A stretch of DNA of 64,000 nucleotides from NCBI RefSeq assembly GCF_000092225.1, contig NC_014158.1:1736001-1800000 (forward strand). The letters are read 5' to 3'. A model generated the notes under the pieces. That model was not told where the DNA came from. It ran no database searches and saw nothing but the letters and a program-made list of their open reading frames with translations. This stretch comes from Tsukamurella paurometabola DSM 20162. GTDB lineage: Bacteria; Actinomycetota; Actinomycetes; Mycobacteriales; Mycobacteriaceae. Both the position numbers and the translations under genes were made by a program. Numbering within the stretch: position 1 is the first letter of the stretch; each line of letters begins with the position of its first letter. Positions 8,504 to 17,297 of the stretch are shown in pieces.

Positions 8504-9427
8504 GTGTCCGGGACCCGTCGTGCGATCGCAGTAGTGGTCGTGCTCTGCCTGGTCCTGGCGACCGGAGCCTCCACCCTGATCGGCGGCGGCAGCGGTTACG
8601 TCCACTATCAGACCAACGCCACCAGCTACATCCCCGACCTTCCCGGCGGCGCACAGTACGTGTCCATGGGCGACAGCTACGCCGCGTCCGGATCCCGCAA
8701 GAAGGTGCAGGCGATGGACCTGTGCGCCCGCAACGGCGACGACCTCGGGCACGTGCTGGCACAACGACTCCAGCGCTACTCGTTCACCGACCGCGCCTGT
8801 TCCGGCGCCACCCTCGACGACCTCACCCAGCCCTCGCCGAAACCCAACACGTCCCCGCAGCTGTACGGCGTCGGTCCGTACACCCGCCTCGTCACCATCC
8901 TCGCGGGCGCGAATTCGATGGGCTTCGGGGGAGTGGTCATGCACTGCTTCGCCGAGCCCGATGAGCAGTGCCGTGCCGTCGCGGAGCAGAACCTGCCCGG
9001 CACCCAGGGATGGGCCTTCGTCCGCGCCCAGTACGCCGCCACCGTCGACGCGATCCGCAGGGCCGCCGCTCCCGATGTGCGGATCGTGCTCGTCGGTTAC
9101 CTGCCGCTGTTCACCCTCTCCGGGCCCGAGAACGCCGCCTGTCTCGACAGCGCCGGGATCCCGCCGGAGAACGTCGACCACTGGCGCCGCTGGTACGCCG
9201 GGATGGAGAAACTCATCGCTGAGGTCGCAGCCGATCGCGGCGCCCTGTACATCGCGCCGCCCACGTCGCGGCCCGCGTGCGCGGCGGAACCCTATGTGGC
9301 ACTGGGAGGCGTGAAGCTCAAGGCGCAGGAGCCGGACGCCAACGGACTGCATCCGACGGAGATCGGACAGCGCGCCGTGGCCAACCTGATCGAGGACCGG
9401 CTCCGAGGAATTGATCGGCCCGCATAG
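8504..9427 (+). CDS. secreted SGNH/GDSL-family hydrolase
   Basis: 307 residues from a GTG start 10 bp after the AraC stop. An N-terminal signal segment ([20 protein letters not shown]) indicates export. The SGNH fold is shown by block [12 protein letters not shown] with Ser58, an Asn-containing LAGANSMGF loop, and [12 protein letters not shown] with His283 near the C-terminus. Several cysteines fit an extracytoplasmic, disulphide-stabilised enzyme. Esterase or lipase activity is expected from the family, with unknown substrate. No good ribosome-binding site precedes the start, so coupling to the upstream gene is likely. Confidence 0.85.
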   Translation: MSGTRRAIAVVVVLCLVLATGASTLIGGGSGYVHYQTNATSYIPDLPGGAQYVSMGDSYAASGSRKKVQAMDLCARNGDDLGHVLAQRLQRYSFTDRACSGATLDDLTQPSPKPNTSPQLYGVGPYTRLVTILAGANSMGFGGVVMHCFAEPDEQCRAVAEQNLPGTQGWAFVRAQYAATVDAIRRAAAPDVRIVLVGYLPLFTLSGPENAACLDSAGIPPENVDHWRRWYAGMEKLIAEVAADRGALYIAPPTSRPACAAEPYVALGGVKLKAQEPDANGLHPTEIGQRAVANLIEDRLRGIDRPA

Positions 9428-9430
9428 GAT
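9425..9430 (+). promoter_or_regulatory. -10 box of pyrH, leaderless layout
   Basis: TAGGAT ends 7 bases before the GTG at 9438. It lies directly at the end of the preceding hydrolase gene. Confidence 0.5.
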
Positions 9431-9437
9431 AGGGGCC

Positions 9438-10196
9438 GTGACAGACGTGGCCCAAGGAACTCAGCAGGACTCTTCGCACGATCCGGCACGGCACGGCTAC
9501 AAGCGCGTGCTGCTCAAGCTGGGCGGTGAGATGTTCGGCGGCGGAGAGGTGGGGCTCGACCCCGACGTCGTGAGTGCGGTGGCGCACCAGATCGCCGAGG
9601 TGGCCCGCAGCGGCCACGAGGTGGCCGTGGTGATCGGCGGCGGCAACTTCTTCCGCGGCGCAGAGCTGCAGAACCGTGGCATGGACCGTGCTCGATCCGA
9701 TTACATGGGCATGCTCGGCACTGTGATGAACTGCCTCGCCCTGCAGGACTTCCTGCAGAAGGAGGGGGTCGACACCCGCGTGCAGACCGCGATCACGATG
9801 GGGCAGGTCGCCGAGCCCTACCTGCCGCTGCGCGCGCGCCGGCACCTGGAGAAGGGGCGCGTGGTGATCTTCGGCGCAGGCATGGGCATGCCCTACTTCT
9901 CCACCGACACCACCGCCGCGCAGCGCGCGTTGGAGATCGGTGCCGAGGTGGTCCTCATGGCGAAAGCCGTGGACGGGGTCTACGACAGCGACCCGCGCAC
10001 CAACCCGGACGCCGAGATGTTCACCGAGATCACCCACCGCGAGGCCCTGGAGAAGGGCCTCAAAGTGGCCGACGCGACGGCGTTCAGCCTCTGCATGGAC
10101 AACAAGATGCCGATGCTGGTGTTCAATCTCCTGGTGGAGGGGAACATCGCCCGCGCCGTCGCCGGCCAGAAGATCGGCACGCTGGTCCGTCCCTGA
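9438..10196 (+). CDS. pyrH: UMP kinase
   Basis: 252 residues. Bacterial UMP kinase of the amino-acid-kinase fold, phosphorylating UMP to UDP for pyrimidine nucleotide synthesis. Signatures are [35 protein letters not shown] and [11 protein letters not shown]. The first 20 residues are a variable polar leader. The GTG at 9438 fits the -10 box 7 bases upstream. The gene leads the pyrH-frr-cdsA group, a conserved arrangement downstream of rpsB-tsf. Confidence 0.96.
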   Translation: MTDVAQGTQQDSSHDPARHGYKRVLLKLGGEMFGGGEVGLDPDVVSAVAHQIAEVARSGHEVAVVIGGGNFFRGAELQNRGMDRARSDYMGMLGTVMNCLALQDFLQKEGVDTRVQTAITMGQVAEPYLPLRARRHLEKGRVVIFGAGMGMPYFSTDTTAAQRALEIGAEVVLMAKAVDGVYDSDPRTNPDAEMFTEITHREALEKGLKVADATAFSLCMDNKMPMLVFNLLVEGNIARAVAGQKIGTLVRP

Positions 10197-10241
10197 CGGC
10201 CGCACACCCTCCCACCGACTGCCTACACGAAGGACGACACC

Positions 10242-10799
10242 GTGATCGACGAAGCACTCTTCGACGCCGAGGAGAAGATGGAGAAGGCCGTCTCGGTGGC
10301 CCGGGAGGACTTTCAGTCGATCCGCACCGGCCGCGCGAACCCCTCGATGTTCGCCAAGGTGATGGTGGACTACTACGGCTCACCCACCCCGATCACCCAG
10401 ATCAGCTCCATCACCACGCCCGAGGCGCGGCTCGTGGTGATCAAGCCCTACGAGGCTAATCAGCTGGGCAACATCGAGACCGCGATCCGCAACTCCGACC
10501 TGGGCGTGAACCCGACCAACGACGGGCAACTGATCCGCGTGGGCATCCCGCAGCTCACCGAGGAACGCCGCAAGGAGCTGGTCAAGCAGGTCAAGAGCAA
10601 GGGCGAGGATGCCAAGGTGTCCATCCGCAACGTGCGCCGCAAGGCCAACGAGCAGATCGCCAAGTTCGTCAAGGACGGTGACGCCGGCGAGGACGAGGGT
10701 TCGCGCGCGGAGAAGGACCTCGACAAGACGACCGCCAAGTACACCGCGCAGATCGATGACCTGGTCAAGCACAAGGAAGCCGATCTGATGGAGGTCTAG
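10242..10799 (+). CDS. frr: ribosome recycling factor
   Basis: 185 residues, the standard RRF length. It releases ribosomes from mRNA after termination together with EF-G. The three-helix bundle and hinge are recognisable from [33 protein letters not shown] and the closing [10 protein letters not shown]. The start is GTG 10242 after AAGGACGACACC. It lies 45 bp after pyrH and 2 bp before cdsA. Confidence 0.97.
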   Translation: MIDEALFDAEEKMEKAVSVAREDFQSIRTGRANPSMFAKVMVDYYGSPTPITQISSITTPEARLVVIKPYEANQLGNIETAIRNSDLGVNPTNDGQLIRVGIPQLTEERRKELVKQVKSKGEDAKVSIRNVRRKANEQIAKFVKDGDAGEDEGSRAEKDLDKTTAKYTAQIDDLVKHKEADLMEV

Positions 10800-10801
10800 C
10801 C

Positions 10802-11692
10802 GTGGCTGATACCCCGGAATCGGCGACCGGCGAACCCGACGCCGAATCGCCGCCGGCCAAACGCCGGATCAGTGCCGGACGCAACCTGCCCGCCGCCATC
10901 GCGGTGGGCGTGAGCCTGGGCTTGATGATCGTCGCGATCCTGGTGTTCGCGCCGCATCTGTGGGTGCCCCTCGTGGCCGCCGCGGTGGCCGTGGCCACCT
11001 GGGAGGTGGTCAAGCGGTTCCGCGCCGCGGGCACCAACCTGGAGCTGTGGCCGATGCTGATCGGCGGGCAGGCCATCATCTGGCTGTGCTGGCCGCTCGG
11101 GCCGGAGGGGGTGCTCGCGGCGTTCACCGCCACGGTGTTGGTGTCGATGATCTGGCGGCTGCTGGGTCATCAGAGCACCGCCGCGCCGAACTCCTTCACC
11201 CGCGACATCTCCACCACCGTCTTCGTGCTGGCCTGGGTGCCGCTGTTCGCGGCCTTCGGAGCCATGCTGGTGCTGCCCGATAACCGCGGGCCGCAGCGGG
11301 TCGCGGCGCTGATCATCCTGGTGGTCTGCTCCGACGTCGGCGGGTACGCGGCGGGCGTGCTGTTCGGTAAGCATCCGATGGTCCCCGCGATCAGCCCGAA
11401 GAAGTCCTGGGAGGGTTTCGCCGGGTCGATGGTGGCCGGCGCGATCGGCGCCGTCCTCGTGCTCAAGTACCTGCTCGATGTGAACCCCCTGTGGGGGCTG
11501 ATCCTCGGTCCCGTCGTGGTGATCACGGCCACCCTGGGTGATCTGCTCGAATCTCAGGTCAAACGCGACCTGGGGATCAAGGACATGGGCACCCTGCTGC
11601 CCGGTCACGGCGGCATCATGGACCGCCTGGATTCGCTGCTGCCCAGCGCCGTGGTCGTCTGGGCGGCGCTCACGGCCCTCATGCCCGCCTAA
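10802..11692 (+). CDS. cdsA: phosphatidate cytidylyltransferase (CDP-diglyceride synthase)
   Basis: 296 residues with about eight membrane spans. It makes CDP-diacylglycerol from CTP and phosphatidate, the precursor of phosphatidylinositol and cardiolipin. The C-terminal family signature is present as SQVKRDLGIKDMGTLLPGHG followed by GIMDRLDSLL. An Arg/Pro-rich cytoplasmic head of about 30 residues precedes the first span. GTG 10802 begins 2 bp after the frr stop. Its stop overlaps the stop of the convergent MFS gene within the bases CTAA. Confidence 0.95.
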   Translation: MADTPESATGEPDAESPPAKRRISAGRNLPAAIAVGVSLGLMIVAILVFAPHLWVPLVAAAVAVATWEVVKRFRAAGTNLELWPMLIGGQAIIWLCWPLGPEGVLAAFTATVLVSMIWRLLGHQSTAAPNSFTRDISTTVFVLAWVPLFAAFGAMLVLPDNRGPQRVAALIILVVCSDVGGYAAGVLFGKHPMVPAISPKKSWEGFAGSMVAGAIGAVLVLKYLLDVNPLWGLILGPVVVITATLGDLLESQVKRDLGIKDMGTLLPGHGGIMDRLDSLLPSAVVVWAALTALMPA

Positions 11693-12960
11693 CGTTCCGG
11701 GGAGGGCGTTCGCCGCACCACTTCGCGGAGTGGGCGGGGCGTGATCCCATCGCGACGTCGTGCTTTCCTGCGGGTGATGATCACGCCGATCAGCGCGATC
11801 GCCCACAGCGGATACTGCGCCATCCATGCTGCCCGGAACCCGTCGAAACTCAGGCCCTCACCCGATCCCATGATCGAGCCCATCGCCTGGATCAAGACGA
11901 GGCTGGCGAGGAAACCACCGATGTTCACCATGCCCTGCGCGGTGCCCAGCACCCGGGTGGTGTTGAACGAGCGGGCGTAGTCGAAGCCGATCGCCGAACT
12001 CGGGCCGCCCACCGAGATCACCAGGACGAGCAGTGTGAGCAACCACGCCGGCGATGGCTCGTCGCGCACCAGGACCGCCGTCCACACCGTGGCGCTGGCG
12101 ACGATGATGCCGATCACCATCCACGACCGGCGCATCGGAAAACGACCGGTGAGGAAGCCGATCACCGGCCCAGCGGCCAGCGTCGCGGCCACACCGAAGC
12201 TCACGATCGCGCCCGCCGATGCCGACGAGAGTCCTTGTCCCAGGGTGAGATACGGGACACCCCACATCAGCATGAACGCGGTCACCGAGAACATCGCGCC
12301 CATATGCGTGAAGAAGCCGAGCCGGGTTCCGGGGTGCATCCAGGTCGACCGGAGGATCCCGGGTATGTCGCCGACGCGGACGGTGACCCGGGGCGCCACT
12401 CGATCGGGTGGGGCGTCGCGGACCACGGCGATCACCGACACCGCCGCGATCAGGCCCAGGCTTGCGGCCCCCAGGTAGGCGGGCGTCCAGCCGGACGCAT
12501 GCAGCAACGCGAGGAAGGGCACGGCCGAGAGGATCTGGCCGAGCTGGCCCGTCATGCCGGTGAGCTGTGTGACCAACGGGATGCGCCGCACCGGGAACCA
12601 TGCGGGCACCAGGCGCAGTACCGAGACGAACGTGAGGGCGTCACCGACTCCGACGGCCACGCGGCCGGCGATCGCGACCGGAAGCGATTCACTGAGCGCG
12701 AGTGTCATCTGCCCGAGCGCCATGATCACCGCACCGGTGAACACGAGGCGGCGCGAGCCGAAGCGGTCCAGGAGCAGACCCGCCGGGATCTGCATACCCG
12801 CGTAGACCACGAGCTGGAGCACGACGAACGCCGACAGGGTCGCGGGTGCGGCGCCGTACCGCTCGCCGGCCTCGGTGCCGGACACGCCGAACGAGGTGCG
12901 TTGCAGAACGCCGATCACATAGGCGAACGTCGCCACTGACCAGACGACCCACGCACGCAT
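11689..12960 (-). CDS. major facilitator superfamily transporter
   Basis: 423 residues with the hydrophobic pattern of about 12 membrane spans. The loop 2-3 motif is RFGSRRLVF and a second half-repeat begins near GFFTHMG. Both ends are cytoplasmic and the C-terminus is Arg-rich. The substrate is unknown; the general layout fits small-molecule export or sugar-phosphate/nitrate-type MFS clades. ATG 12958-12960 has only a weak purine stretch upstream. It converges on cdsA with overlapping stop codons, leaving no room for a separate terminator. Confidence 0.85.
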   Translation of the reverse strand: MRAWVVWSVATFAYVIGVLQRTSFGVSGTEAGERYGAAPATLSAFVVLQLVVYAGMQIPAGLLLDRFGSRRLVFTGAVIMALGQMTLALSESLPVAIAGRVAVGVGDALTFVSVLRLVPAWFPVRRIPLVTQLTGMTGQLGQILSAVPFLALLHASGWTPAYLGAASLGLIAAVSVIAVVRDAPPDRVAPRVTVRVGDIPGILRSTWMHPGTRLGFFTHMGAMFSVTAFMLMWGVPYLTLGQGLSSASAGAIVSFGVAATLAAGPVIGFLTGRFPMRRSWMVIGIIVASATVWTAVLVRDEPSPAWLLTLLVLVISVGGPSSAIGFDYARSFNTTRVLGTAQGMVNIGGFLASLVLIQAMGSIMGSGEGLSFDGFRAAWMAQYPLWAIALIGVIITRRKARRRDGITPRPLREVVRRTPSPER

Positions 12961-13009
12961 GGGTCCATCGTTTCACCGCGGCACTGTGGGGCTCGCGGCG
13001 GCCCGGACG

Positions 13010-13390
13010 TCAGTCGCGCATCTTCTTGGCGGCGCGGCGCAGCTGGAAGATGCGCAGTCCGCCCGCGGAGCCCACCACGAGCGCGCCCAGGATGGCCGCG
13101 ATCAGCAGGGATACTCCGAGCGGCAGGTTCGCCTCCCAGAAAAGAAGCTTGATCTGGGTGTTCTGCTGATTCTGCACGATGAACGCGAGCAGCACGAGCA
13201 GGATGATCGCGCCGCCGACCAGTCCGGACCACAGCGATGCCGACCGCGTGTGCTTGACCTGGTCGTAGGCGTCGAGGGTCACCCCGTCGCCCTTCGTGGC
13301 GGGCGCGGTCGACGGTGCCTCGGCGTCGGGGTATGCCGGAATCTCCACGGGCTCTTTGCTGTCCCGAACACGGTCTTCGTTCGCTGCCAT
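13010..13390 (-). CDS. LapA-family (DUF1049) membrane protein
   Basis: 126 residues. A charged cytoplasmic head is followed by two membrane spans (SLWSGLVGGAIILLVLLAFI and VSLLIAAILGALVVGSAGG) around QNQQNTQIKLLFWEANLPLG, the DUF1049/LapA signature. A basic tail LRRAAKKMRD ends the protein. Family members are small inner-membrane proteins, and in E. coli LapA takes part in control of envelope lipid synthesis. The role in actinobacteria is not established. The start MAANEDRV at 13390 is chosen over longer frames because homology begins there. It diverges from rlmN. Confidence 0.8.
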   Translation of the reverse strand: MAANEDRVRDSKEPVEIPAYPDAEAPSTAPATKGDGVTLDAYDQVKHTRSASLWSGLVGGAIILLVLLAFIVQNQQNTQIKLLFWEANLPLGVSLLIAAILGALVVGSAGGLRIFQLRRAAKKMRD

Positions 13391-13447
13391 GCGGCTTATC
13401 CTGCCACCTGATCGCCCACCGCGAAACCGTGGGACACTGGTGGAGAC

Positions 13448-14563
13448 ATGAGCACCTCCCTTCCCCTGGTATTCGACGCGCCCAAGCGCGGCAAGCCCCC
13501 GCGCCACCTGGCCGACCTCACCGACGACGAGCTGCAACAGGCCGTCGTCGACCTCGGTCTGCCCAAGTTCCGCGCGAACCAGCTCGCCCGCCACTACTAC
13601 GGCCGGCTCGAAGCCGATGCCGCCACCATGACCGATCTGCCCGCGTCCGCGCGCGGCACCGTCGGCGAGGCGCTCCTGCCCGAGTTGATGTCACCGATCC
13701 GGCACATCGCCACCGACAGCGGCACCACCCGCAAGACGTTGTGGCGCCTGCACGACGGGACGCTGCTCGAGTCCGTGCTCATGCGCTACACCGACCGCGC
13801 CACGCTGTGCATCTCCAGCCAAGCCGGCTGCGGTATGGCCTGCCCGTTCTGCGCCACCGGTCAGGGCGGCCTCGACCGGAACCTCTCGACCGCGGAGATC
13901 GTGGACCAGGTCCGTAGCGCCGCCAAGGCCATGCAGGACGGCGATGTCGCGGGCGGCCCCGGCCGGCTGTCGAACGTCGTCTTCATGGGCATGGGCGAGC
14001 CGCTCGCCAACTACAAGCGGGTAGTGCAGGCCGTGCGCCGGATCACCTCACCGGCGCCGGAGGGGCTCGGGATCTCGCAGCGGCACGTGACCGTGAGCAC
14101 CGTGGGCCTGGCGCCCGCCATCCGCAAGCTGGCCGACGAGGGTCTGTCGGTGACGCTCGCCGTCTCGCTGCACACGCCCGACGACGAGCTCCGCGACACG
14201 CTGGTACCCGTCAACAACCGCTGGAGCGTCGCCGAGGTGCTGGACGCAGCGCGGTACTACGCCGATCAGACCGGACGCCGCGTGTCCATCGAGTACGCAC
14301 TGATCCGCGATGTGAACGATCAGCCCTGGCGCGCCGACATGCTGGGGGAGAAGCTGCGCACGAAGCTGGGCCAGTTCGCGCACGTCAACCTGATCCCGCT
14401 CAACCCCACACCGGGTAGCGAGTGGGACGCGTCGCCGAAGGACCGGCAGGACGAATTCGTGCGCCGCGTGATCGCGCAGGGTGTGTCCTGCACCGTGCGT
14501 GACACCCGCGGACAGGAGATCGCCGCGGCGTGCGGGCAGCTCGCGGCAGAAGAAAACGCCTGA
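13448..14563 (+). CDS. rlmN: 23S rRNA (adenine-C2)-methyltransferase RlmN
   Basis: 371 residues. Radical-SAM dual-specificity RNA methyltransferase that methylates A2503 of 23S rRNA and, in some species, A37 of tRNA. The radical-SAM cluster ligands are Cys128, Cys132 and Cys135 in CGMACPFC. Other family segments are [13 protein letters not shown] and [13 protein letters not shown] Cys near the end ([14 protein letters not shown]) is the likely methyl-carrying residue. ATG 13448 follows GGTGGAGAC. Its stop codon lies inside a bidirectional terminator. Confidence 0.96.
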   Translation: MSTSLPLVFDAPKRGKPPRHLADLTDDELQQAVVDLGLPKFRANQLARHYYGRLEADAATMTDLPASARGTVGEALLPELMSPIRHIATDSGTTRKTLWRLHDGTLLESVLMRYTDRATLCISSQAGCGMACPFCATGQGGLDRNLSTAEIVDQVRSAAKAMQDGDVAGGPGRLSNVVFMGMGEPLANYKRVVQAVRRITSPAPEGLGISQRHVTVSTVGLAPAIRKLADEGLSVTLAVSLHTPDDELRDTLVPVNNRWSVAEVLDAARYYADQTGRRVSIEYALIRDVNDQPWRADMLGEKLRTKLGQFAHVNLIPLNPTPGSEWDASPKDRQDEFVRRVIAQGVSCTVRDTRGQEIAAACGQLAAEENA

Positions 14564-14585
14564 TCCGCGTTACGGATCAGGCGTT
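14555..14585. terminator. bidirectional terminator between rlmN and the DUF2631 gene
   Basis: Perfect 13-bp arms AACGCCTGATCCG (14555-14567) and 14573-14585 with loop CGTTA. It includes the rlmN stop codon and sits between two convergent genes. Confidence 0.8.
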
Positions 14586-14606
14586 CGTCGGGACGCTAGC
14601 GGTCCG

Positions 14607-14867
14607 TCAGTTCTTCCACTTGCCGCGGCTGGTGTACCAGTTCACCGCGATGGCGCCGAGGATGGCGACGGCGAAACCCACCAGCCAGATGTCCTCGGTT
14701 TTACCGGTGTGGTTGCCGATCGTCATGCCGAGCAGCAGCAGCGCGAACAGCACGCCGGCGATGCGGGCGGCGTTGGGCGCGGTGCCGCTCCAGCCCCAGT
14801 CCTTCGAGGGCACGTCGGCCTCGTCGACCGTCGAAGTGCTCTGACGCTCCAGGTCGGTGGTTGCCAC
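14607..14867 (-). CDS. DUF2631 small membrane protein
   Basis: 86 residues. A polar N-terminus with SKDWGWSG is followed by two membrane spans (IAGVLFALLLLGMTIG and IWLVGFAVAILGAIAVNWY) and a basic end. It matches the actinobacterial DUF2631 family (M. tuberculosis Rv2876 type), of unknown function. The start is GTG 14865-14867, after AAGGAGA. A TAGGAT -10 candidate at 14929-14934 would give a leader of about 55 nt. Confidence 0.8.
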   Translation of the reverse strand: MATTDLERQSTSTVDEADVPSKDWGWSGTAPNAARIAGVLFALLLLGMTIGNHTGKTEDIWLVGFAVAILGAIAVNWYTSRGKWKN

Positions 14868-14928
14868 TGAATCTCCTTCGTCGCTGCCTACCGCGGTTCC
14901 GGGAGGCGAAGTCCCGGGGTATGCACGA

Positions 14929-14934
14929 ATCCTA
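14929..14934 (-). promoter_or_regulatory. -10 box candidate for the DUF2631 gene
   Basis: TAGGAT on the minus strand, 62 bp upstream of the GTG start. The start itself has a good Shine-Dalgarno, so this would be a leadered transcript. Confidence 0.4.
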
Positions 14935-14940
14935 TCCCGC

Positions 14941-14957
14941 TACGACGGTTCGTCGTA
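14941..14957. promoter_or_regulatory. perfect palindrome between divergent promoters (possible operator)
   Basis: TACGACG-GTT-CGTCGTA, two 7-bp arms with a 3-bp centre. It lies between the -10 boxes of the DUF2631 gene (14929-14934) and the DUF952 gene (14981-14986), where a regulator could act on both. Confidence 0.45.
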
Positions 14958-14980
14958 TCAGGGGCGGCGCAAACGCGCGG

Positions 14981-14986
14981 TAGCGT
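14981..14986 (+). promoter_or_regulatory. -10 box of the DUF952 gene, leaderless layout
   Basis: TAGCGT ends 7 bases before the GTG at 14994; there is no Shine-Dalgarno. Confidence 0.5.
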
Positions 14987-14993
14987 CGTCCGG

Positions 14994-15305
14994 GTGATCT
15001 TCCACCTGGCCTTCGTCGCCGACTGGGACGCCGCGCAGGCGCCGGGCGAATACACCGTCTCGACCCGCGGCGCCTCGCTCGCCGACGTCGGATTCATCCA
15101 CTGCTCCACCGCCGAGCAGTGGCGCGGTGTGCGGGAACGCTTCTACGCCGACGTTCTCGCCGCCGATCTCGTGCTGCTGTCCATCGATCCGACGGGGCTG
15201 GACGTGCGCCACGAGCCGCCCGCGCCCGGTGCCGAGGAGCTCTTTCCGCACCTCTACGGTCCGTTGCCGGTATCCGCCGTGACCGGCACGGCGCCGGTCG
15301 AGTAG
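14994..15305 (+). CDS. DUF952 family protein
   Basis: 103 residues matching the DUF952 family in length and in its conserved blocks: HLAFVADWDAA near the start, GFIHCSTAEQW in the middle and the closing EELFPHLYGPLPV. The function is unknown; the fold is thought to resemble ADP-ribosyltransferase-like or small nucleotide-binding proteins, but no activity is established. It is probably soluble and cytoplasmic. The GTG start is fixed by the -10 box 7 bases upstream. Confidence 0.78.
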   Translation: MIFHLAFVADWDAAQAPGEYTVSTRGASLADVGFIHCSTAEQWRGVRERFYADVLAADLVLLSIDPTGLDVRHEPPAPGAEELFPHLYGPLPVSAVTGTAPVE

Positions 15306-15382
15306 TTCACGGAACGACGGTGCCGTCCGGCGCCAGGATCAGTCGGCTGGGTGAGCCGGGGAGACGTTACCGCGGCGTGATG

Positions 15383-15955
15383 TCAGCGGCGGTATCGGTA
15401 GCGGCGCAGAGGAACATCCCCGGGGCGTATCGCGTCCTCGATCCACCGACCCTCGAACAGGAATCCAAGGCGCAGGGCCATCGCTTCATTCACCATCCAT
15501 CCGAAGCTGTGGTCCTCGTCATAGTTCACACCGATCTCGAAGGGCATGCGCTCGCCGATGTCGTCATAGATGTCGCTGTCCGCCGCGGCGAACGCACGGA
15601 CCAGTCGCCCCTCGCTCCAGTGCCCGTAGCAGCCCAGACCGACCGTCGATTGCAGGACGAAGTGGTCGACACACGTGTACGGCTCCGTGGAGACGACCGC
15701 GAGCGGCAATGCCGTTGATTCTGTGGCCAGCTCGCGCGCCACGACGATCGCGAGCGGACCGAAGACCCCCGCGGCGACCATGTCCTCGAAGGGCGCCGTG
15801 CCGCGCCCGAGGTCGGTGGCACCGTCGAACACGAGATCGCCTGCGAATCTGCGTGCGAGGCGGTCGGTCGCCTCGGCGTCGAGGGGCGGAAGATCGTCGA
15901 ACCACCGCTTGGGGTCGCCGACCGACAGGACGATGAAACTGCAGCTTGCTCCCAT
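15383..15955 (-). CDS. hypothetical protein, possibly DUF6928-type
   Basis: 190 residues, no signal peptide or membrane span. The N-terminus [19 protein letters not shown] and the alternating hydrophobic strands suggest a globular cytoplasmic protein. Conserved-looking polar stretches include [14 protein letters not shown] and [14 protein letters not shown]. It resembles the actinobacterial DUF6928 group of unknown function, but that assignment is from memory and tentative. The ATG is fixed by the TAGCGT box 7 bases upstream. It diverges from dxr. Confidence 0.6.
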   Translation of the reverse strand: MGASCSFIVLSVGDPKRWFDDLPPLDAEATDRLARRFAGDLVFDGATDLGRGTAPFEDMVAAGVFGPLAIVVARELATESTALPLAVVSTEPYTCVDHFVLQSTVGLGCYGHWSEGRLVRAFAAADSDIYDDIGERMPFEIGVNYDEDHSFGWMVNEAMALRLGFLFEGRWIEDAIRPGDVPLRRYRYRR

Positions 15956-15962
15956 GGCCCGG

Positions 15963-15968
15963 ACGCTA
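15963..15968 (-). promoter_or_regulatory. -10 box of the 190-residue hypothetical gene, leaderless layout
   Basis: TAGCGT on the minus strand, 7 bases before the ATG at 15955. Confidence 0.5.
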
Positions 15969-16054
15969 TGGGCGGCCGCTTTCGGCGCGCTTGTCGCCGA
16001 CTAGTGGACGGCCCGCGGGGCGCGCCGGATGGTCGAGACCGGCCACCGCGCCGA

Positions 16055-16060
16055 TACGCT
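16055..16060 (+). promoter_or_regulatory. -10 box of dxr, leaderless layout
   Basis: TACGCT ends 6 bases before the GTG at 16067. Confidence 0.5.
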
Positions 16061-16066
16061 GAGCCG

Positions 16067-17209
16067 GTGACCACCCGCGTCCTCATCCTCGGCAGCACCG
16101 GTTCCATCGGCACCCAGGCCCTGGAGGTGATCGCCGCGAACCCCGATCGGTTCGAGGTGGTCGGCCTCGGGGCCGGCGGTGGCAACCCGGACCTGCTGGC
16201 CGAGCAGGCCCGCGCCACGGGCCTCGATGGCGCCCGCATCGGCATCGCCGACCCCTCGCGAGCGGCGGCCTTCGACGGTGCGCTCACCGGACCGGACGCC
16301 ATGACCCGGCTCGTGGAGACCATCGATGCCGACGTCGTGCTCAACGGCGTCGTCGGCAGCCTCGGCCTCGGTCCCACTCTCGCGGCTCTCGACAGCGGTG
16401 CACGGCTCGCCCTCGCCAACAAGGAGTCGCTGGTCGCGGGCGGCTCGCTGGTGCTGGGGCGCGCCGCGCCCGGCCAGATCGTGCCCGTCGATTCCGAACA
16501 CTCCGCCATCGCTCAGTGCCTGCGCGGCGGCTCGGCGGCCGAGGTCGACCGCCTCGTCCTCACCGCATCCGGTGGTCCCTTCTTCGGCCGCACCCGAGCC
16601 GAACTCGCTGATGTCACGCCCGAGCAGGCCGCCCAGCACCCCACCTGGTCGATGGGGCAGATGATCACGCTCAACTCGGCGACGCTGGTGAACAAGGCCC
16701 TCGAAGTCATCGAGGCGCACCTGCTGTTCGGTGTTCCCTACGACCGCATCGACGTCACCGTGCACCGTCAGTCGGTGGTGCACTCGATGGTCACCTTCGT
16801 CGACGGGGCGACCATCGCGAAGGCGTCGCCGCCGTCGATGAAGCTGCCGATCGCCCTCGCGCTCGGCTGGCCCGACCGAGTGCCGGGCGCCTCCGTGGCC
16901 TGCGACTTCAGCCAGGCGCACACCTGGACCTTCGCTCCGGTCGACGACCAGACCTTCCCCGCGATCGCGGTCGCGCGCGACGCCGGTACCCGCGGCGGCA
17001 GCCTGACCGCGGTGTTCAACGCCGCCAACGAGGTGGTCGCGCAGGCCTTTCTCGACGGCCGCACCTCCTTCCTCGCCATCGTCGACACGGTGGCTCAGGT
17101 GGTGTCCGACGGTGCCCAGTGGCAGGCCGAGCCGCGGGACGTGGCCGATGTGCTCGCCGCGGAGGACTGGGCCCGTGCCCGCGCCGCAGAACTCGTGGGG
17201 CTCGCCTGA
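16067..17209 (+). CDS. dxr: 1-deoxy-D-xylulose-5-phosphate reductoisomerase
   Basis: 380 residues. Second enzyme of the MEP isoprenoid pathway: NADPH-dependent conversion of DXP to 2-C-methyl-D-erythritol 4-phosphate. The NADPH loop is GSTGSIG (9-15). The metal and substrate site is PVDSEHSAI with Asp142 and Glu144. ASGGPFF and [18 protein letters not shown] follow as family blocks. GTG 16067 is selected by homology and by the -10 box 6 bases upstream. With ispG 1.3 kb downstream and rip1 between, it keeps the mycobacterial order dxr-rip1-ispG. Confidence 0.96.
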   Translation: MTTRVLILGSTGSIGTQALEVIAANPDRFEVVGLGAGGGNPDLLAEQARATGLDGARIGIADPSRAAAFDGALTGPDAMTRLVETIDADVVLNGVVGSLGLGPTLAALDSGARLALANKESLVAGGSLVLGRAAPGQIVPVDSEHSAIAQCLRGGSAAEVDRLVLTASGGPFFGRTRAELADVTPEQAAQHPTWSMGQMITLNSATLVNKALEVIEAHLLFGVPYDRIDVTVHRQSVVHSMVTFVDGATIAKASPPSMKLPIALALGWPDRVPGASVACDFSQAHTWTFAPVDDQTFPAIAVARDAGTRGGSLTAVFNAANEVVAQAFLDGRTSFLAIVDTVAQVVSDGAQWQAEPRDVADVLAAEDWARARAAELVGLA

Positions 17210-17284
17210 GCGAGGGCGCCGCCCGCGAATTCGGCCCTGAGCGGAAGCGCGGATCACGCGGTCCGTCTCAGTCGCGGACCCCGG

Positions 17285-17290
17285 TATCCT
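17285..17290 (+). promoter_or_regulatory. -10 box of the site-2 protease gene, leaderless layout
   Basis: TATCCT ends 7 bases before ATG 17298. An upstream in-frame GTG at 17292 would lie inside this spacer and is disfavoured. Confidence 0.5.
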
Positions 17291-17297
17291 GGTGTCC

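Noticed and set aside
9411-9430. TTGATC at 9411 as the -35 box of pyrH
   Set aside because: Only 8 bp from the -10 box TAGGAT, far short of the usual 16-19 bp.
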